Below, in pieces: positions 1 to 8,403 of a stretch of DNA of 64,000 nucleotides. The position numbers and the translations under genes are program-made. The notes below the pieces were generated by a model that saw only the letters and a program-made list of their open reading frames with translations, made no database searches and was not told the DNA's origin. The DNA is from JBFWYO01 sp050186335 (GTDB taxonomy: Bacteria; Pseudomonadota; Alphaproteobacteria; Bin65): NCBI GenBank assembly GCA_050186335.1, contig JBFWYO010000009.1, positions 1 through 64,000 of the forward strand. The letters are read 5' to 3'. The stretch's first letter is position 1. Every line of letters starts with the position of its first letter.

Positions 1-433
1 GCCCGAGCTTTTCGTAGAACGGCTTCACCTTGGCGACGCCCTCGCGGTCGATCGACAGCGCGATCAGTTCGAAGCGCGGATCGGCGATCGAAGCCTACAG
101 CTTGTCGAGCGACGGCATCTCGTGCACGCACGGCGCACACCAGGTGGCCCAAAGGTTGAGTAGCACGATCTTGCCGACGAGCGTGGCCGGATCGACCCGC
201 TTGCCGGCCTCGTCCTTCATGGTTTTCCAGGGCGCCGGCCGAACCGGCTTGAGCTCGGTGAACTGGCGCATCTGGCCGACGAACGCCGGCGGATCGCCCG
301 CCGCCGCCGACTCGGCGCACGCCGGGCCGGGCTGGACCAGGGCCAGCAAACCCAATACAACAGCCGCACTGCGCATTTTGCGCAGGGACCGCCGCAAGCC
401 TCGCCCAATTCGTGAAACGATCCGCTGCGCCAT
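1..433 (-). pseudogene. TlpA-like thioredoxin, interrupted by an amber stop, partial
   Basis: Periplasmic thiol:disulfide interchange protein of the TlpA/ResA type, running off the left edge. A possible internal start at 376 gives a clean signal peptide (residues MRSAAVVLGLLALV onward); the ATG at 433 adds a basic stretch. The active site WCAPC is visible in NLWATWCAPCVHEMPSL. Directly after the residues LDKL an in-frame TAG (95-97) appears, yet the same frame continues to the window edge with sequence typical of the family (ASIADPRFELIALSIDREG). A CAG-to-TAG change would explain this, so the gene is either broken by one substitution or the base is a sequencing error. Divergent TlpA/argH order is common in alphaproteobacteria. 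Confidence 0.75.
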
Positions 434-1889
434 GACCCGCAAGAATAAACCAAGCGCGAAACCTGCCAAGAGCGGCAAATCGTCCGTCAAACCGGCGGGC
501 AAACCCGCCGGCGCGAACGCGCTGTGGGGCGGACGTTTTGCGCGCGGGCCCGACCAGTTGATGGAGAGCATCAACGCCTCGATCGGTTACGACCGGCGCC
601 TATACGCCCAGGACATTCGCGGCTCCAAGGCCCATGCCGCGATGCTGGTCAAACAGGGCATCGTTTCGGCCGCCGACGGCAAGCAAATCCAAGACGGCCT
701 CGATGCCATCCTGGGCGAGATCGACCGCGGCGGGTTCGAATTCAAGACCGCGCTCGAAGACATTCACATGAATGTCGAATCGCGGCTCGCCGAACTGATC
801 GGTGCCGCGGCCGGACGGCTGCACACCGCGCGCTCGCGCAACGACCAGGTGGCGACCGACGTGCGCCTGTGGGTGCGCGATACGCTGGATGGGCTGGATG
901 GGGCGATTAGACAGCTTCAAGCGGCGCTAATCGCGCAGGCGGAGCGGCACGCCGACGCGATCATGCCCGGCTTCACGCATTTGCAGTCGGCCCAGCCGGT
1001 CACGTTCGGGCATCACATGCTGGCCTATGTCGAAATGCTCGGCCGTGACCGGGGCCGGTTGCGCGATTGCCGGGCGCGGGCGAACGAGTCCCCGCTCGGC
1101 GCCGCAGCACTCGCCGGCACGTCGTTCCCGATCGACCGGCACCTGACGGCGAAGCTGCTCGGCTTCGACCGGCCGATGGAGAATTCGCTCGACGCGGTCT
1201 CGGCGCGGGATTTCATTCTGGAATTTCTCGCAGCAAGCTCGATCGCGGCGGTCAACCTGTCGCGTCTGGCCGAGGAACTGGTGCTGTGGTCGAGCGCGCA
1301 GTTCGCCTTCGTGCGCCTGTCGGACGCGTTCACCACCGGCAGCTCGATCATGCCGCAGAAAAAAAATCCGGATGCGGCGGAGTTGATTCGCGCCAAGCCG
1401 GGCAGGATCATTGGCGCGCTCGCGACCTTGCTGATCGTCATGAAGGGTCTCCCGCTCGCCTACAGCAAGGACATGCAGGAGGACAAGGAACCGCTGTTCG
1501 ACGCCGCGGATTCGTTGAGTCTTTGCGTGCAGGCGATGACCGGCATGATCAAGGACCTGAAGGTCGACCGGGCGCGCATGAAAGCGGCGGCCGCGACCGG
1601 CTTCGCCACTGCGACCGACCTGGCCGATTGGCTGGTGCGCGTGCTTGGCTTGCCGTTCCGGCAGGCGCATCATGTCACCGGCAGTTTGGTCAAGCTGGCG
1701 GAAGGCAAGGGTTGCGACTTGCCGCAGCTCGGCCTGGCCGATATGCAGAAGGTCGAGCCGCACATCACCAAGGCGGTGTTCGACGTTTTAGGCGTTGAGA
1801 AATCGGTCGCCAGTCGTACATCTTATGGCGGTACGGCGCCGGCCAATGTGCGGCGGGCGATCAAGGCGGCCAAGGAGCGGTATTTATGA
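432..1889 (+). CDS. argH: argininosuccinate lyase
   Basis: Last step of arginine biosynthesis: splits argininosuccinate into arginine and fumarate in the cytosol. The 485-residue product carries the fumarase/aspartase superfamily signature GSSIMPQKKNPD at about residues 303-314, and HTARSRNDQ and GFTHLQSAQP motifs earlier. The ATG at 432 is chosen because the frame upstream is antisense to the TlpA signal peptide. The first 25 residues are a Lys/Pro/Ala-rich extension before the conserved NALWGGRF. The start lies in the tetramer CATG that also holds a possible ATG of the divergent TlpA gene. The stop overlaps the next start (ATGA), so argH, lptM and lysA probably form one operon. Confidence 0.96.
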   Translation: MTRKNKPSAKPAKSGKSSVKPAGKPAGANALWGGRFARGPDQLMESINASIGYDRRLYAQDIRGSKAHAAMLVKQGIVSAADGKQIQDGLDAILGEIDRGGFEFKTALEDIHMNVESRLAELIGAAAGRLHTARSRNDQVATDVRLWVRDTLDGLDGAIRQLQAALIAQAERHADAIMPGFTHLQSAQPVTFGHHMLAYVEMLGRDRGRLRDCRARANESPLGAAALAGTSFPIDRHLTAKLLGFDRPMENSLDAVSARDFILEFLAASSIAAVNLSRLAEELVLWSSAQFAFVRLSDAFTTGSSIMPQKKNPDAAELIRAKPGRIIGALATLLIVMKGLPLAYSKDMQEDKEPLFDAADSLSLCVQAMTGMIKDLKVDRARMKAAAATGFATATDLADWLVRVLGLPFRQAHHVTGSLVKLAEGKGCDLPQLGLADMQKVEPHITKAVFDVLGVEKSVASRTSYGGTAPANVRRAIKAAKERYL

Positions 1890-2026
1890 GGCGGGTGATC
1901 CTGTTAGTCCTGGCGTTGACGCTTGCCGGCGGTGCGTTGACCGCGTGCGGCAAGAAGGGACCTCCGCGCCTGCCCGAAGGCGAATCCGACCAGTACCCGC
2001 GCACCTATCCCAAAGGCGCCAACTGA
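1886..2026 (+). CDS. lptM: small LptM/YifL-like lipoprotein
   Basis: A 46-residue lipoprotein. A hydrophobic N-terminus (RRVILLVLALTLAGGA) runs into the lipobox LTAC, immediately followed by GKKGPPRLP, the CG-K/R/Q-KGP pattern of the LptM (YifL) family. Known LptM proteins assist assembly of the LptD/LptE lipopolysaccharide translocon in enterobacteria; that role here is by analogy only. It starts inside the argH stop (ATGA) and ends one base before the lysA ATG, a classic argH-lipoprotein-lysA arrangement. It is easily missed because of its size. Confidence 0.85.
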   Translation: MRRVILLVLALTLAGGALTACGKKGPPRLPEGESDQYPRTYPKGAN

Positions 2027-2027
2027 A

Positions 2028-3464
2028 ATGACGCGCAGGCCTGCCAGCAAATCGACCGGCGCCGCGCGCGCCGGCGGCCCCGCCGCGCGCGCGAAAAAGC
2101 CCGCGCGCCGGAAACCGACCCGCGCGGCCAAGGCGCCGATGCGGACCATGGCCGACGCCGACCGGATTCCGGGCAGCGATTTCGCCTACCGCAACGGCGA
2201 ACTGCATGCCGAGGACATCGCCGTCGGGCGGATCGCGCAGGCGGTCGGCACGCCGTTCTATGCCTATTCGACGGCCGCGCTGACACGCAATTACCGTGAT
2301 CTTGCCTCGGCGTTGTCGCAATTGCCGGCGACCATTTGCTACGCGTTGAAAGCCAACTCGAATCTGGCCGTGATCCGAACCTTTGCCGAACTGGGAGCAG
2401 GCGCCGACGTGGTGTCCGAGGGCGAGTTGCGCAAGGCGTTGGCCGCCGGGGTGCCGCCGGAACGCATCGTGTTTTCGGGCGTCGGCAAAACGCGCGACGA
2501 GATCGCGTTCGCGCTCAAGGTTGGCATCCACCAGCTCAATATCGAATCCGAATCGGAGTTGGACGCGCTCGAGCAAGTCGCCGCGTCGCTCGGCATCAAG
2601 GCGGTCGCTGCGGTGCGCGTGAATCCCAATGTCGACGCTAAGACGCACCACAAGATTTCCACCGGCCGCAAGCAGGACAAATTCGGCATCGCCGTCGATC
2701 GCGTCGAAAGCGTGTTCGCGCGCGCCCAGGCGGCCACGCATGTCAGCCTGAACGGCCTTGCCGTGCATATCGGCTCGCAGATCCTGTCGCTCGATCCTTA
2801 TCGCGCGGCGTTCACCAAGCTGGCGGCGCTGGTCAAGCGCCTGCGCCGCAAGGGCTATACCATCGACCGGCTGGATCTCGGCGGCGGGCTCGGCATCACC
2901 TACAAGCACGAGCAGCCGCTGGCCAAGGAAGACTACGCGGCGCTGGTCGCGGAGACGCTGGGCGGGCTGGGCTGCAAGCTGATGTTCGAGCCGGGGCGGG
3001 CGCTGGTCGGCGATGCCGGCATTCTGGTGACATCGGCGCTGTACGTCAAAGACGGCGGCGAGCGGCCGATCGTGATCGTCGATGCGGCGATGAACGACCT
3101 CAAGCGACCGGTCATGTATGGCTCCTACCACGTCATCGTGCCGGCGTTGGAACCCAAGGCCGACGCCCCGGTTTTCGACGTGGATGTGGTCGGTCCGATC
3201 TGCGAAACCGGCGATACGTTCGCGGTCAAGCGGCCGCTCCCGGCGGTCGCGCCCGGTAACCTTTTGGTGATGGGCACCGCGGGGGCTTACGGGGCAGTGA
3301 TGTCTTCTGCCTATAATAGCCGGCTGCTGATCCCCGAGGTTCTGGTCGATGGCGACCGGTTTGCCGTTGTACGTCCGCGACCGAGCTATGACGATATGTT
3401 GCGTCAGGATATACTGCCCCCCTGGCTGTCCAACGCCCCCGCCGCCGGGGCCCGCACGAGGTAG
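2028..3464 (+). CDS. lysA: diaminopimelate decarboxylase
   Basis: PLP-dependent fold-III decarboxylase converting meso-diaminopimelate to lysine. The PLP lysine is in YALKAN (about K108); the phosphate-binding LDLGGGLG, the HIGSQI motif and the CETGD cysteine contributed to the partner active site are present. The 478-residue length exceeds the usual 420 or so because of a basic Ala/Arg/Lys/Pro-rich N-terminus of about 40 residues. MADADRIPGSDF (Met41) is an alternative start that would fit the family length, but the ATG at 2028 is one base after the lptM stop. Third gene of the argH operon. Confidence 0.96.
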   Translation: MTRRPASKSTGAARAGGPAARAKKPARRKPTRAAKAPMRTMADADRIPGSDFAYRNGELHAEDIAVGRIAQAVGTPFYAYSTAALTRNYRDLASALSQLPATICYALKANSNLAVIRTFAELGAGADVVSEGELRKALAAGVPPERIVFSGVGKTRDEIAFALKVGIHQLNIESESELDALEQVAASLGIKAVAAVRVNPNVDAKTHHKISTGRKQDKFGIAVDRVESVFARAQAATHVSLNGLAVHIGSQILSLDPYRAAFTKLAALVKRLRRKGYTIDRLDLGGGLGITYKHEQPLAKEDYAALVAETLGGLGCKLMFEPGRALVGDAGILVTSALYVKDGGERPIVIVDAAMNDLKRPVMYGSYHVIVPALEPKADAPVFDVDVVGPICETGDTFAVKRPLPAVAPGNLLVMGTAGAYGAVMSSAYNSRLLIPEVLVDGDRFAVVRPRPSYDDMLRQDILPPWLSNAPAAGARTR

Positions 3465-3481
3465 CCCCTCAGAGGTAGCCG

Positions 3482-5995
3482 ATGAGTGAGAATTCGTACC
3501 GGCCGAACAGCCGGTCGGTTTCGGCCCAACCGGGCGATAAATACGCCCCCCGTGTCAGGGTCGGCTATCGGTTGTGGCTGGCTTGGCTGGCGGCGTTCTG
3601 GGAACGGCTGTGGCCCGCGCTGTGGCTGCCGGCCAGCATCGCCGGCCTGTTCGCGGCTTTCGCCCTGTACAATATTTTCGGCGCCGTGCCGGCCTGGCTG
3701 CACATCGCCCTGCTCGGCCTGTTCCTGCTCGGCTTCGTGGCCGCTTTGGTGCTTGGCATCCGGCGGCTCACCCTGCCGAAGGACTACGATGCCCGCCGCC
3801 GGCTCGAGACCGCGACCGGCCTCGCGCACCGGCCGCTGACCACGGTGCAGGACCGCCTGGCGCTCGGCGCCGGCGACAAGGCGTCGGAAGCATTGTGGCG
3901 CGCCCACGTGCAGCAGGCACGCAGCGTCATCAAATCGCTGCGCATCGGCACGCCGCAGCCGGGCGTGCCGCGGCGCGACCGCTTCGCCGTGCGCGGGTTG
4001 GTGTTCGTGTTGCTGATCCCGGCGGTGGTGATCGCCTGGGGCGACATGCTGCCGCGGCTCGGCCGCGCGCTCACCCCGGAACTTGCCGTGTCCGCCGCCG
4101 ACCAGATCGAACGCTCGGTCGAGGCCTGGCTGACGCCGCCCGAATATACCGGCCTGCCGCCGCGCATGCTGACGCTGGACAACGGCGACAAGCCGGTGCT
4201 GGTGCCCGACGGCACCAAGATCATGATCCAGGTGCACGGCGGCAAAGGCTTGCCGCGCCTGACGCTCGGCAAGCAGGCGATCACCTTCAAGCCGCTCGAC
4301 GAAACCAGCTTCCAGGCCGAAGTACTGGTCAAGTTTCCCGGCGAGTTGAAGGTCGACCAGCGTGGCAAGGTGTTGTCCTGGCCGATCGAGGTGATCCCGG
4401 ACAAGCCGCCGGAAATTTCCTTCGAGAAGCCGCCCGCCGCCGGCGAGCGCGCGGTCACGCGCATCGAATTCAAGGCCAAGGACGATTACGGCATCACCAA
4501 GATCCGGGCGCTGATCACGCGCGAGGCGGACACCGCCGAGGTGCTGGTGCTCGACCTGCCGGTGACCGGCAAGAAGGACATGAAATCGGCGACCTACCAC
4601 GACCTGGCCGGCCATCCGTGGGCCGGCAGCGAAGTGCTGGTCGTGCTGGTGGCCGAGGACGAAGTCGGCAACAAGGGCAAGAGCGAGGTGGTCAAGATCA
4701 CCCTGCCCGAGCGCAAGTTCCGCAACCCGGTGGCGCGCGCGATTCAGGAACAGCGCAAGATGCTGGTCGCCGACCCGGACGAGCTGCGCAACGTGGTGCG
4801 CAACCTGGGCATCATCGCCGAGCAGCCGAAGGCGTATCTCGAGGACATCGTCGTCTACATGGCGCTGCGCCAGTCGCAGACCCGGCTGATCCTGGCCGAC
4901 CGCGCGCGCGCATCCGAACGGCTGCGCGCGACCACGATCAAGACCGCGATCGGCGAAGTGCTGGAAATCCTCTGGGACACCGCGCTGCGCGTCGAGGACG
5001 GCCGACTGTCGCAGGCCGAGAAGGAGTTGCGCGACCTGCAGCGCCAGCTGCAGGACAAGCTGTCGGACAAGAACACGCCGGACAAGGAACTCCAGCAGCT
5101 GATGGACAAGCTCCAGCAGGCGCTGCAGGACTACCTGCGCGAACTTGCCGAGGACATGCAGAAAAATCCGGACAAGTACGCGAACAACCCGCTCGACCCG
5201 GACGCGCGCCAGCTCTCGCAGCAGGACTTCCAGCAGTTCATGGACCAGCTGCGCGACATGATGCAGAACAATTCGCGCGAAGACATGCAACGCATGCTCT
5301 CGCAGCTGCAGCAGCTGATGGAAGATTTGCGCAACGGCCGCATGCAGAGCCAGCAGCAGCAACAGATGGATCCCAACAATCCGCAGATGAAGGCGCTGCG
5401 GGACCTGCAGGACATGATCCGCCGCCAGCAGCAGCTGATGGACAAGAGCCATAAGCAGTCGCAGGACCAGCAGAACCAGACGCAGCGCCAGCAGCGCGAG
5501 AACAACAGGCAGTTGTCCGAGCAGCAGGACCAGTTGCAGAAGGATCTCGGCGACCTGATGAAGCGGCTCGGCGAAATGATGGGTCAGGTGCCGGACAATA
5601 TGGGCCGCGCGCAGGACCAGATGAAGGGCGCGCAAGGTCAGTTGGACCGCAACCGCCCCGGCGACGCGGTCGGCCCGCAAGGCCGCGCCATGCAGGAACT
5701 GATGGACGGCGCGCAACAGATGGCCCGCCAGATGAGCCGCCAGCTCGGCCTGGGCCTCGGGCCCGGCCTGGGCCAGCCCGGCCCCGGCCAACGCTGGAAC
5801 CCGGCCAATCGCGACCCGCTGGGGCGCAATCTGGACGGCATGGGCCCGCTCAACACCGAGGACGTCAAGGTGCCGACCGAGCAGGAACAGCAGCGCGCGC
5901 GCGAAATTCAGGAAGAGCTACGCCGGCGCGCGTCCGAGCCGACCCGCCCGCAGCAGGAACTCGACTACCTGGAGCGGCTGCTGCGCCGGTTCTGA
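3482..5995 (+). CDS. DUF4175 (TIGR02302-type) membrane protein
   Basis: An 837-residue protein of the alphaproteobacterial DUF4175/TIGR02302 family, function unknown. Two hydrophobic segments lie near residues 35-60 and 70-90, with a third near 165-185, then a soluble central region. From about residue 500 to 730 it is extremely rich in Gln, Met, Asp and Arg (many QQ, LQQLM and MQ repeats), predicting long coiled coil. The C-terminus is Pro/Gly-rich, then charged. The start has an AGAGGT ribosome site. It lies 17 bp after lysA and ends just before a strong terminator, so it may be the last gene of that operon. Confidence 0.85.
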   Translation: MSENSYRPNSRSVSAQPGDKYAPRVRVGYRLWLAWLAAFWERLWPALWLPASIAGLFAAFALYNIFGAVPAWLHIALLGLFLLGFVAALVLGIRRLTLPKDYDARRRLETATGLAHRPLTTVQDRLALGAGDKASEALWRAHVQQARSVIKSLRIGTPQPGVPRRDRFAVRGLVFVLLIPAVVIAWGDMLPRLGRALTPELAVSAADQIERSVEAWLTPPEYTGLPPRMLTLDNGDKPVLVPDGTKIMIQVHGGKGLPRLTLGKQAITFKPLDETSFQAEVLVKFPGELKVDQRGKVLSWPIEVIPDKPPEISFEKPPAAGERAVTRIEFKAKDDYGITKIRALITREADTAEVLVLDLPVTGKKDMKSATYHDLAGHPWAGSEVLVVLVAEDEVGNKGKSEVVKITLPERKFRNPVARAIQEQRKMLVADPDELRNVVRNLGIIAEQPKAYLEDIVVYMALRQSQTRLILADRARASERLRATTIKTAIGEVLEILWDTALRVEDGRLSQAEKELRDLQRQLQDKLSDKNTPDKELQQLMDKLQQALQDYLRELAEDMQKNPDKYANNPLDPDARQLSQQDFQQFMDQLRDMMQNNSREDMQRMLSQLQQLMEDLRNGRMQSQQQQQMDPNNPQMKALRDLQDMIRRQQQLMDKSHKQSQDQQNQTQRQQRENNRQLSEQQDQLQKDLGDLMKRLGEMMGQVPDNMGRAQDQMKGAQGQLDRNRPGDAVGPQGRAMQELMDGAQQMARQMSRQLGLGLGPGLGQPGPGQRWNPANRDPLGRNLDGMGPLNTEDVKVPTEQEQQRAREIQEELRRRASEPTRPQQELDYLERLLRRF

Positions 5996-6019
5996 ACTTA
6001 GAACTTCACCAAGACAAAT

Positions 6020-6057
6020 CCGCCCGCTTCGCATATGCGAGGCGGGCGGTTTCTTTT
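6020..6057 (+). terminator. rho-independent terminator after the DUF4175 gene
   Basis: CCGCCCGC (6020-6027) pairs with GCGGGCGG (6042-6049). The middle TCGCATATGCGA is itself palindromic, so the 30-base hairpin is almost fully paired. It is followed by TTTCTTTT (6050-6057). It separates the plus-strand operon from the converging response regulator, for which it could also serve, though the opposite side has only a weak T-tract. Confidence 0.88.
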
Positions 6058-6094
6058 ACCGGTCGCGACGATCCGAGCCGTATCGGCTCGGACG

Positions 6095-6460
6095 TTAAAC
6101 GCGCGCGGCGAGCGCCTCGTTGGCGGCGGCGCAGATTTGCTTCAACGTGAACGGTTTGGTGATGATCTGGCGCACGGTGCCGTTCAGCACCGCCGCGCGC
6201 TGCTGTTCCTCGGCATAGCCGGTCATGACCAGGATGCAGACCGACGGGCGCGCGCGGGCGACCCGGTGGCTGAGCGTGATCCCGTCGATCCCAGGCATTT
6301 TGACGTCGGTAATGAGCAGGTCGAAATGATCGGCGCCCATGCGCTCAAGTGCCTGCGTGCCGTCGTCGACGGTCGTGACATGGTGTCCGACATGGGTTAA
6401 GGCGCGCGCGACAAACTCGCGTACCGCCGGGTCGTCTTCCGCGATGAGAATTTTCGCCAA
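6095..6460 (-). CDS. single-domain response regulator, CpdR-like
   Basis: A 121-residue stand-alone receiver domain. Conserved residues are visible: acidic pair D9/D10, phospho-acceptor D52 (LLITDVKMPG), T80 (VMTGYAEE) and K102 (ITKPFTL). No output domain is present. The sequence resembles the alphaproteobacterial CpdR group, in which the dephosphorylated protein primes ClpXP for cell-cycle proteolysis (CtrA, PdeA in Caulobacter) and the CckA-ChpT phosphorelay controls it. The CpdR assignment is inference from overall similarity; a generic CheY-like regulator is the alternative. Possible CtrA half-sites lie upstream at 6550-6575. Confidence 0.8.
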   Translation of the reverse strand: MAKILIAEDDPAVREFVARALTHVGHHVTTVDDGTQALERMGADHFDLLITDVKMPGIDGITLSHRVARARPSVCILVMTGYAEEQQRAAVLNGTVRQIITKPFTLKQICAAANEALAARV

Positions 6461-6549
6461 TTTACACTCGTCCCCGAACGCACCGAATCAACTACCGTTC
6501 GCGGCGTCTCCCCAAACGCCGCGCGCAGACAATCTTTCTCAAAACTTCT

Positions 6550-6575
6550 CTAAGATTTCTTTAATGTCTGTTAAC
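6550..6575 (-). promoter_or_regulatory. possible CtrA-type sites upstream of the response regulator
   Basis: CTAA-N7-TTAA (6550-6564) is followed by TTAA-N6-TTAAC (6561-6575), sharing the middle half-site. The CtrA consensus is TTAA-N7-TTAA, so the first is one base off and the second has one base less spacing. The cluster lies 90-115 bp upstream of the response-regulator ATG. Suggestive only. Confidence 0.3.
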
Positions 6576-6655
6576 CCAACGCGCGACGACGGTCCGCGCG
6601 CCGCTATTCGGCGCGACCTCACCGAGGGGGGCCAAATCCGCAATGGCGATGAATC

Positions 6656-7498
6656 TTAGTTGCGCGGCGCAAGGAGCTGAAAGCGGACGTTTTCGGCGTT
6701 TGTAGGCGGATTTGGCAGGCTGGTCTTAAACGCCATCACCTCGTCCGGTTGCAGCACGCGCGCATCGGGCGGCAGATATTCCCACGTGCGCAGCGGCATA
6801 TTGTCCTTGTCCAGCAGCGTAATCTGCAACCTTCCGACCTGACGCGGCTGCTTGGCGGTATTCTTGATCTGCCCTTCGACGATCAGAATCGGCCGGCCGT
6901 CGACCGCCTCGCGCTGCGACTTGACGGTGTCCTTGGGCACGGTCAGCCCGGGCATCGCCGGCTTGTCGACCGGCAGTTCGATCAGTTCGTAGAGCCGTGC
7001 GATCGGCGGCCAGGCATCGACCAGCTGTTCGCGAAAGCGGACGCCCGCCGCCAGCACGGCGACCAGCACAAAGACGCCGATGAACCACACCGCCATGCGC
7101 CACTTGGTCAGCGGCTTGGCCGGCATCTGCGTGACCGGCCGCGAACTCGGCTTGGCCGGGGGCGGCGGCAGATCGTCGAATTTGAACGGCGCGGGCGGCG
7201 CGCTCTGGCTCGGCTGCGGGGTGATGACGCGGGCCGCTGGCGCAAGCGCGGGCGCCGAGGTTGCCGCGGCATGGGCGACCGCCGCAACCGGGACGCTCCC
7301 GGCGAAGCTCGGAGCGGATGACGGCATCGGCGCGTGGGGCGCCGGGTCGGACGCCACGGCGCCGACCAACTCACCGACCGGCGCGGGCTGGTACCACGCG
7401 TAGCCGCAGCGCGCACAGCGCACGGTCTTGCCCTGCGGCCCCAGGGCCGAGGGGTTGACCTTGAATCGCGTCGAACAGTTTGGACAGTTCAGGATCAT
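6656..7498 (-). CDS. MJ0042-type zinc-ribbon membrane protein
   Basis: A 280-residue protein beginning with a zinc-ribbon of the MJ0042 type: CPNC (C5, C8) and CARC (C28, C31). A long Ala/Pro/Ser-rich linker follows (about 50-125), one transmembrane segment (WFIGVFVLVAVLAAGVRF, about 138-155) and a C-terminal beta-rich domain containing VEGQIKNTAKQPRQVGRL, as in DUF3426-type proteins. So the ribbon is predicted cytosolic and the C-terminal domain periplasmic. The family is common next to ftsE in alphaproteobacteria; its biochemical role is unknown. It is divergent from ftsE with a 157-bp gap. Confidence 0.85.
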   Translation of the reverse strand: MILNCPNCSTRFKVNPSALGPQGKTVRCARCGYAWYQPAPVGELVGAVASDPAPHAPMPSSAPSFAGSVPVAAVAHAAATSAPALAPAARVITPQPSQSAPPAPFKFDDLPPPPAKPSSRPVTQMPAKPLTKWRMAVWFIGVFVLVAVLAAGVRFREQLVDAWPPIARLYELIELPVDKPAMPGLTVPKDTVKSQREAVDGRPILIVEGQIKNTAKQPRQVGRLQITLLDKDNMPLRTWEYLPPDARVLQPDEVMAFKTSLPNPPTNAENVRFQLLAPRN

Positions 7499-7655
7499 TG
7501 CTTATTGCCGAAAATCATACGGCGAAGGCGGCGGCGAAACAAGGAATACGCCCGGGTTCCGGGGCGGGCGTGTTGCTGGACGGAACCGGGTGCCTGTGCC
7601 ATGTTCGCGCCACAAAATCAGCCCACGTTGCGATTTCCGAGACTGGCCGATCCGC

Positions 7656-8375
7656 ATGGACAACGACGGCACCCAGGCCAACCACGATTTGTTCGACGAA
7701 GAATCGGGCGCGGAGCCCGTGGTGCGGTTCGACAATGTCGGCATGCGGTACGGGCTCGGCCCGGAAATCCTGCGCGACATTTCGTTCAGCCTGATGCCGG
7801 GCGGGTTCTATTTCCTGACCGGCGATTCGGGCGCCGGCAAATCCTCGCTGCTCAAGATGATGTACTTGGCGTACCGGCCGTCGCGCGGCACGGTGCGCCT
7901 GTTCGGCCGCGACACGCATTTGGCGATGCGCTCCGAGATTCCCGAATTCCGCCGCCACATCGGCGTGGTGTTTCAGGATTTCCGCCTGCTCGACCATCTG
8001 ACCGCGCTGGAAAACGTCGCCCTACCCCTGCGGGTCAACGGCGCGCGCGGCGAAAAAGTCCGCCAGCACGTCGCCGAGCTTCTGCGCTGGGTCGGCTTGG
8101 CCGACCAGATCAACGCCAAGCCGCCGACGCTGTCGGGCGGCGAGCAACAGAGAGTCGCGATCGCGCGCGCCGTGATCAACAAGCCGACCTTGCTGCTGGC
8201 CGACGAGCCGACCGGCAACGTCGACGACAATATCGGCATGCGGCTGCTCTATCTGTTCGAAGAGCTGACCAAGATGGGCACGACGGTGGTGGTCGCCACC
8301 CACAACGAGCATCTGGTCCAGCGTTTCCGGTACCCGCGTTTCATTCTTGAGGGCGGCGAGCTGACGCTCGCATGA
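7656..8375 (+). CDS. ftsE: cell division ATP-binding protein FtsE
   Basis: ABC ATPase of the FtsEX complex, which activates peptidoglycan hydrolysis at the septum. Walker A is GDSGAGKSS, the signature LSGGEQQR, Walker B LLLADEPTGN and the H-loop VVATHN. The VFQDFRLLDHLTALENVALPL stretch is typical of FtsE. The ATG at 7656 gives 239 residues with a short acidic N-terminus; the open frame continues upstream across the divergent gene's start, which is not credible. No strong ribosome site is visible. ftsX follows 28 bp downstream. Confidence 0.95.
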   Translation: MDNDGTQANHDLFDEESGAEPVVRFDNVGMRYGLGPEILRDISFSLMPGGFYFLTGDSGAGKSSLLKMMYLAYRPSRGTVRLFGRDTHLAMRSEIPEFRRHIGVVFQDFRLLDHLTALENVALPLRVNGARGEKVRQHVAELLRWVGLADQINAKPPTLSGGEQQRVAIARAVINKPTLLLADEPTGNVDDNIGMRLLYLFEELTKMGTTVVVATHNEHLVQRFRYPRFILEGGELTLA

Positions 8376-8403
8376 CGCGCCGCGAGATCACGGCCGCGCG
8401 CCT

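Noticed and set aside
3404..5791. 795-codon open frame antisense to the DUF4175 gene
   Set aside because: The product is Leu/His/Val-rich shadow of a Gln/Met/Asp-rich gene on the other strand, with no start signal or family motif; long antisense frames are expected at this G+C.
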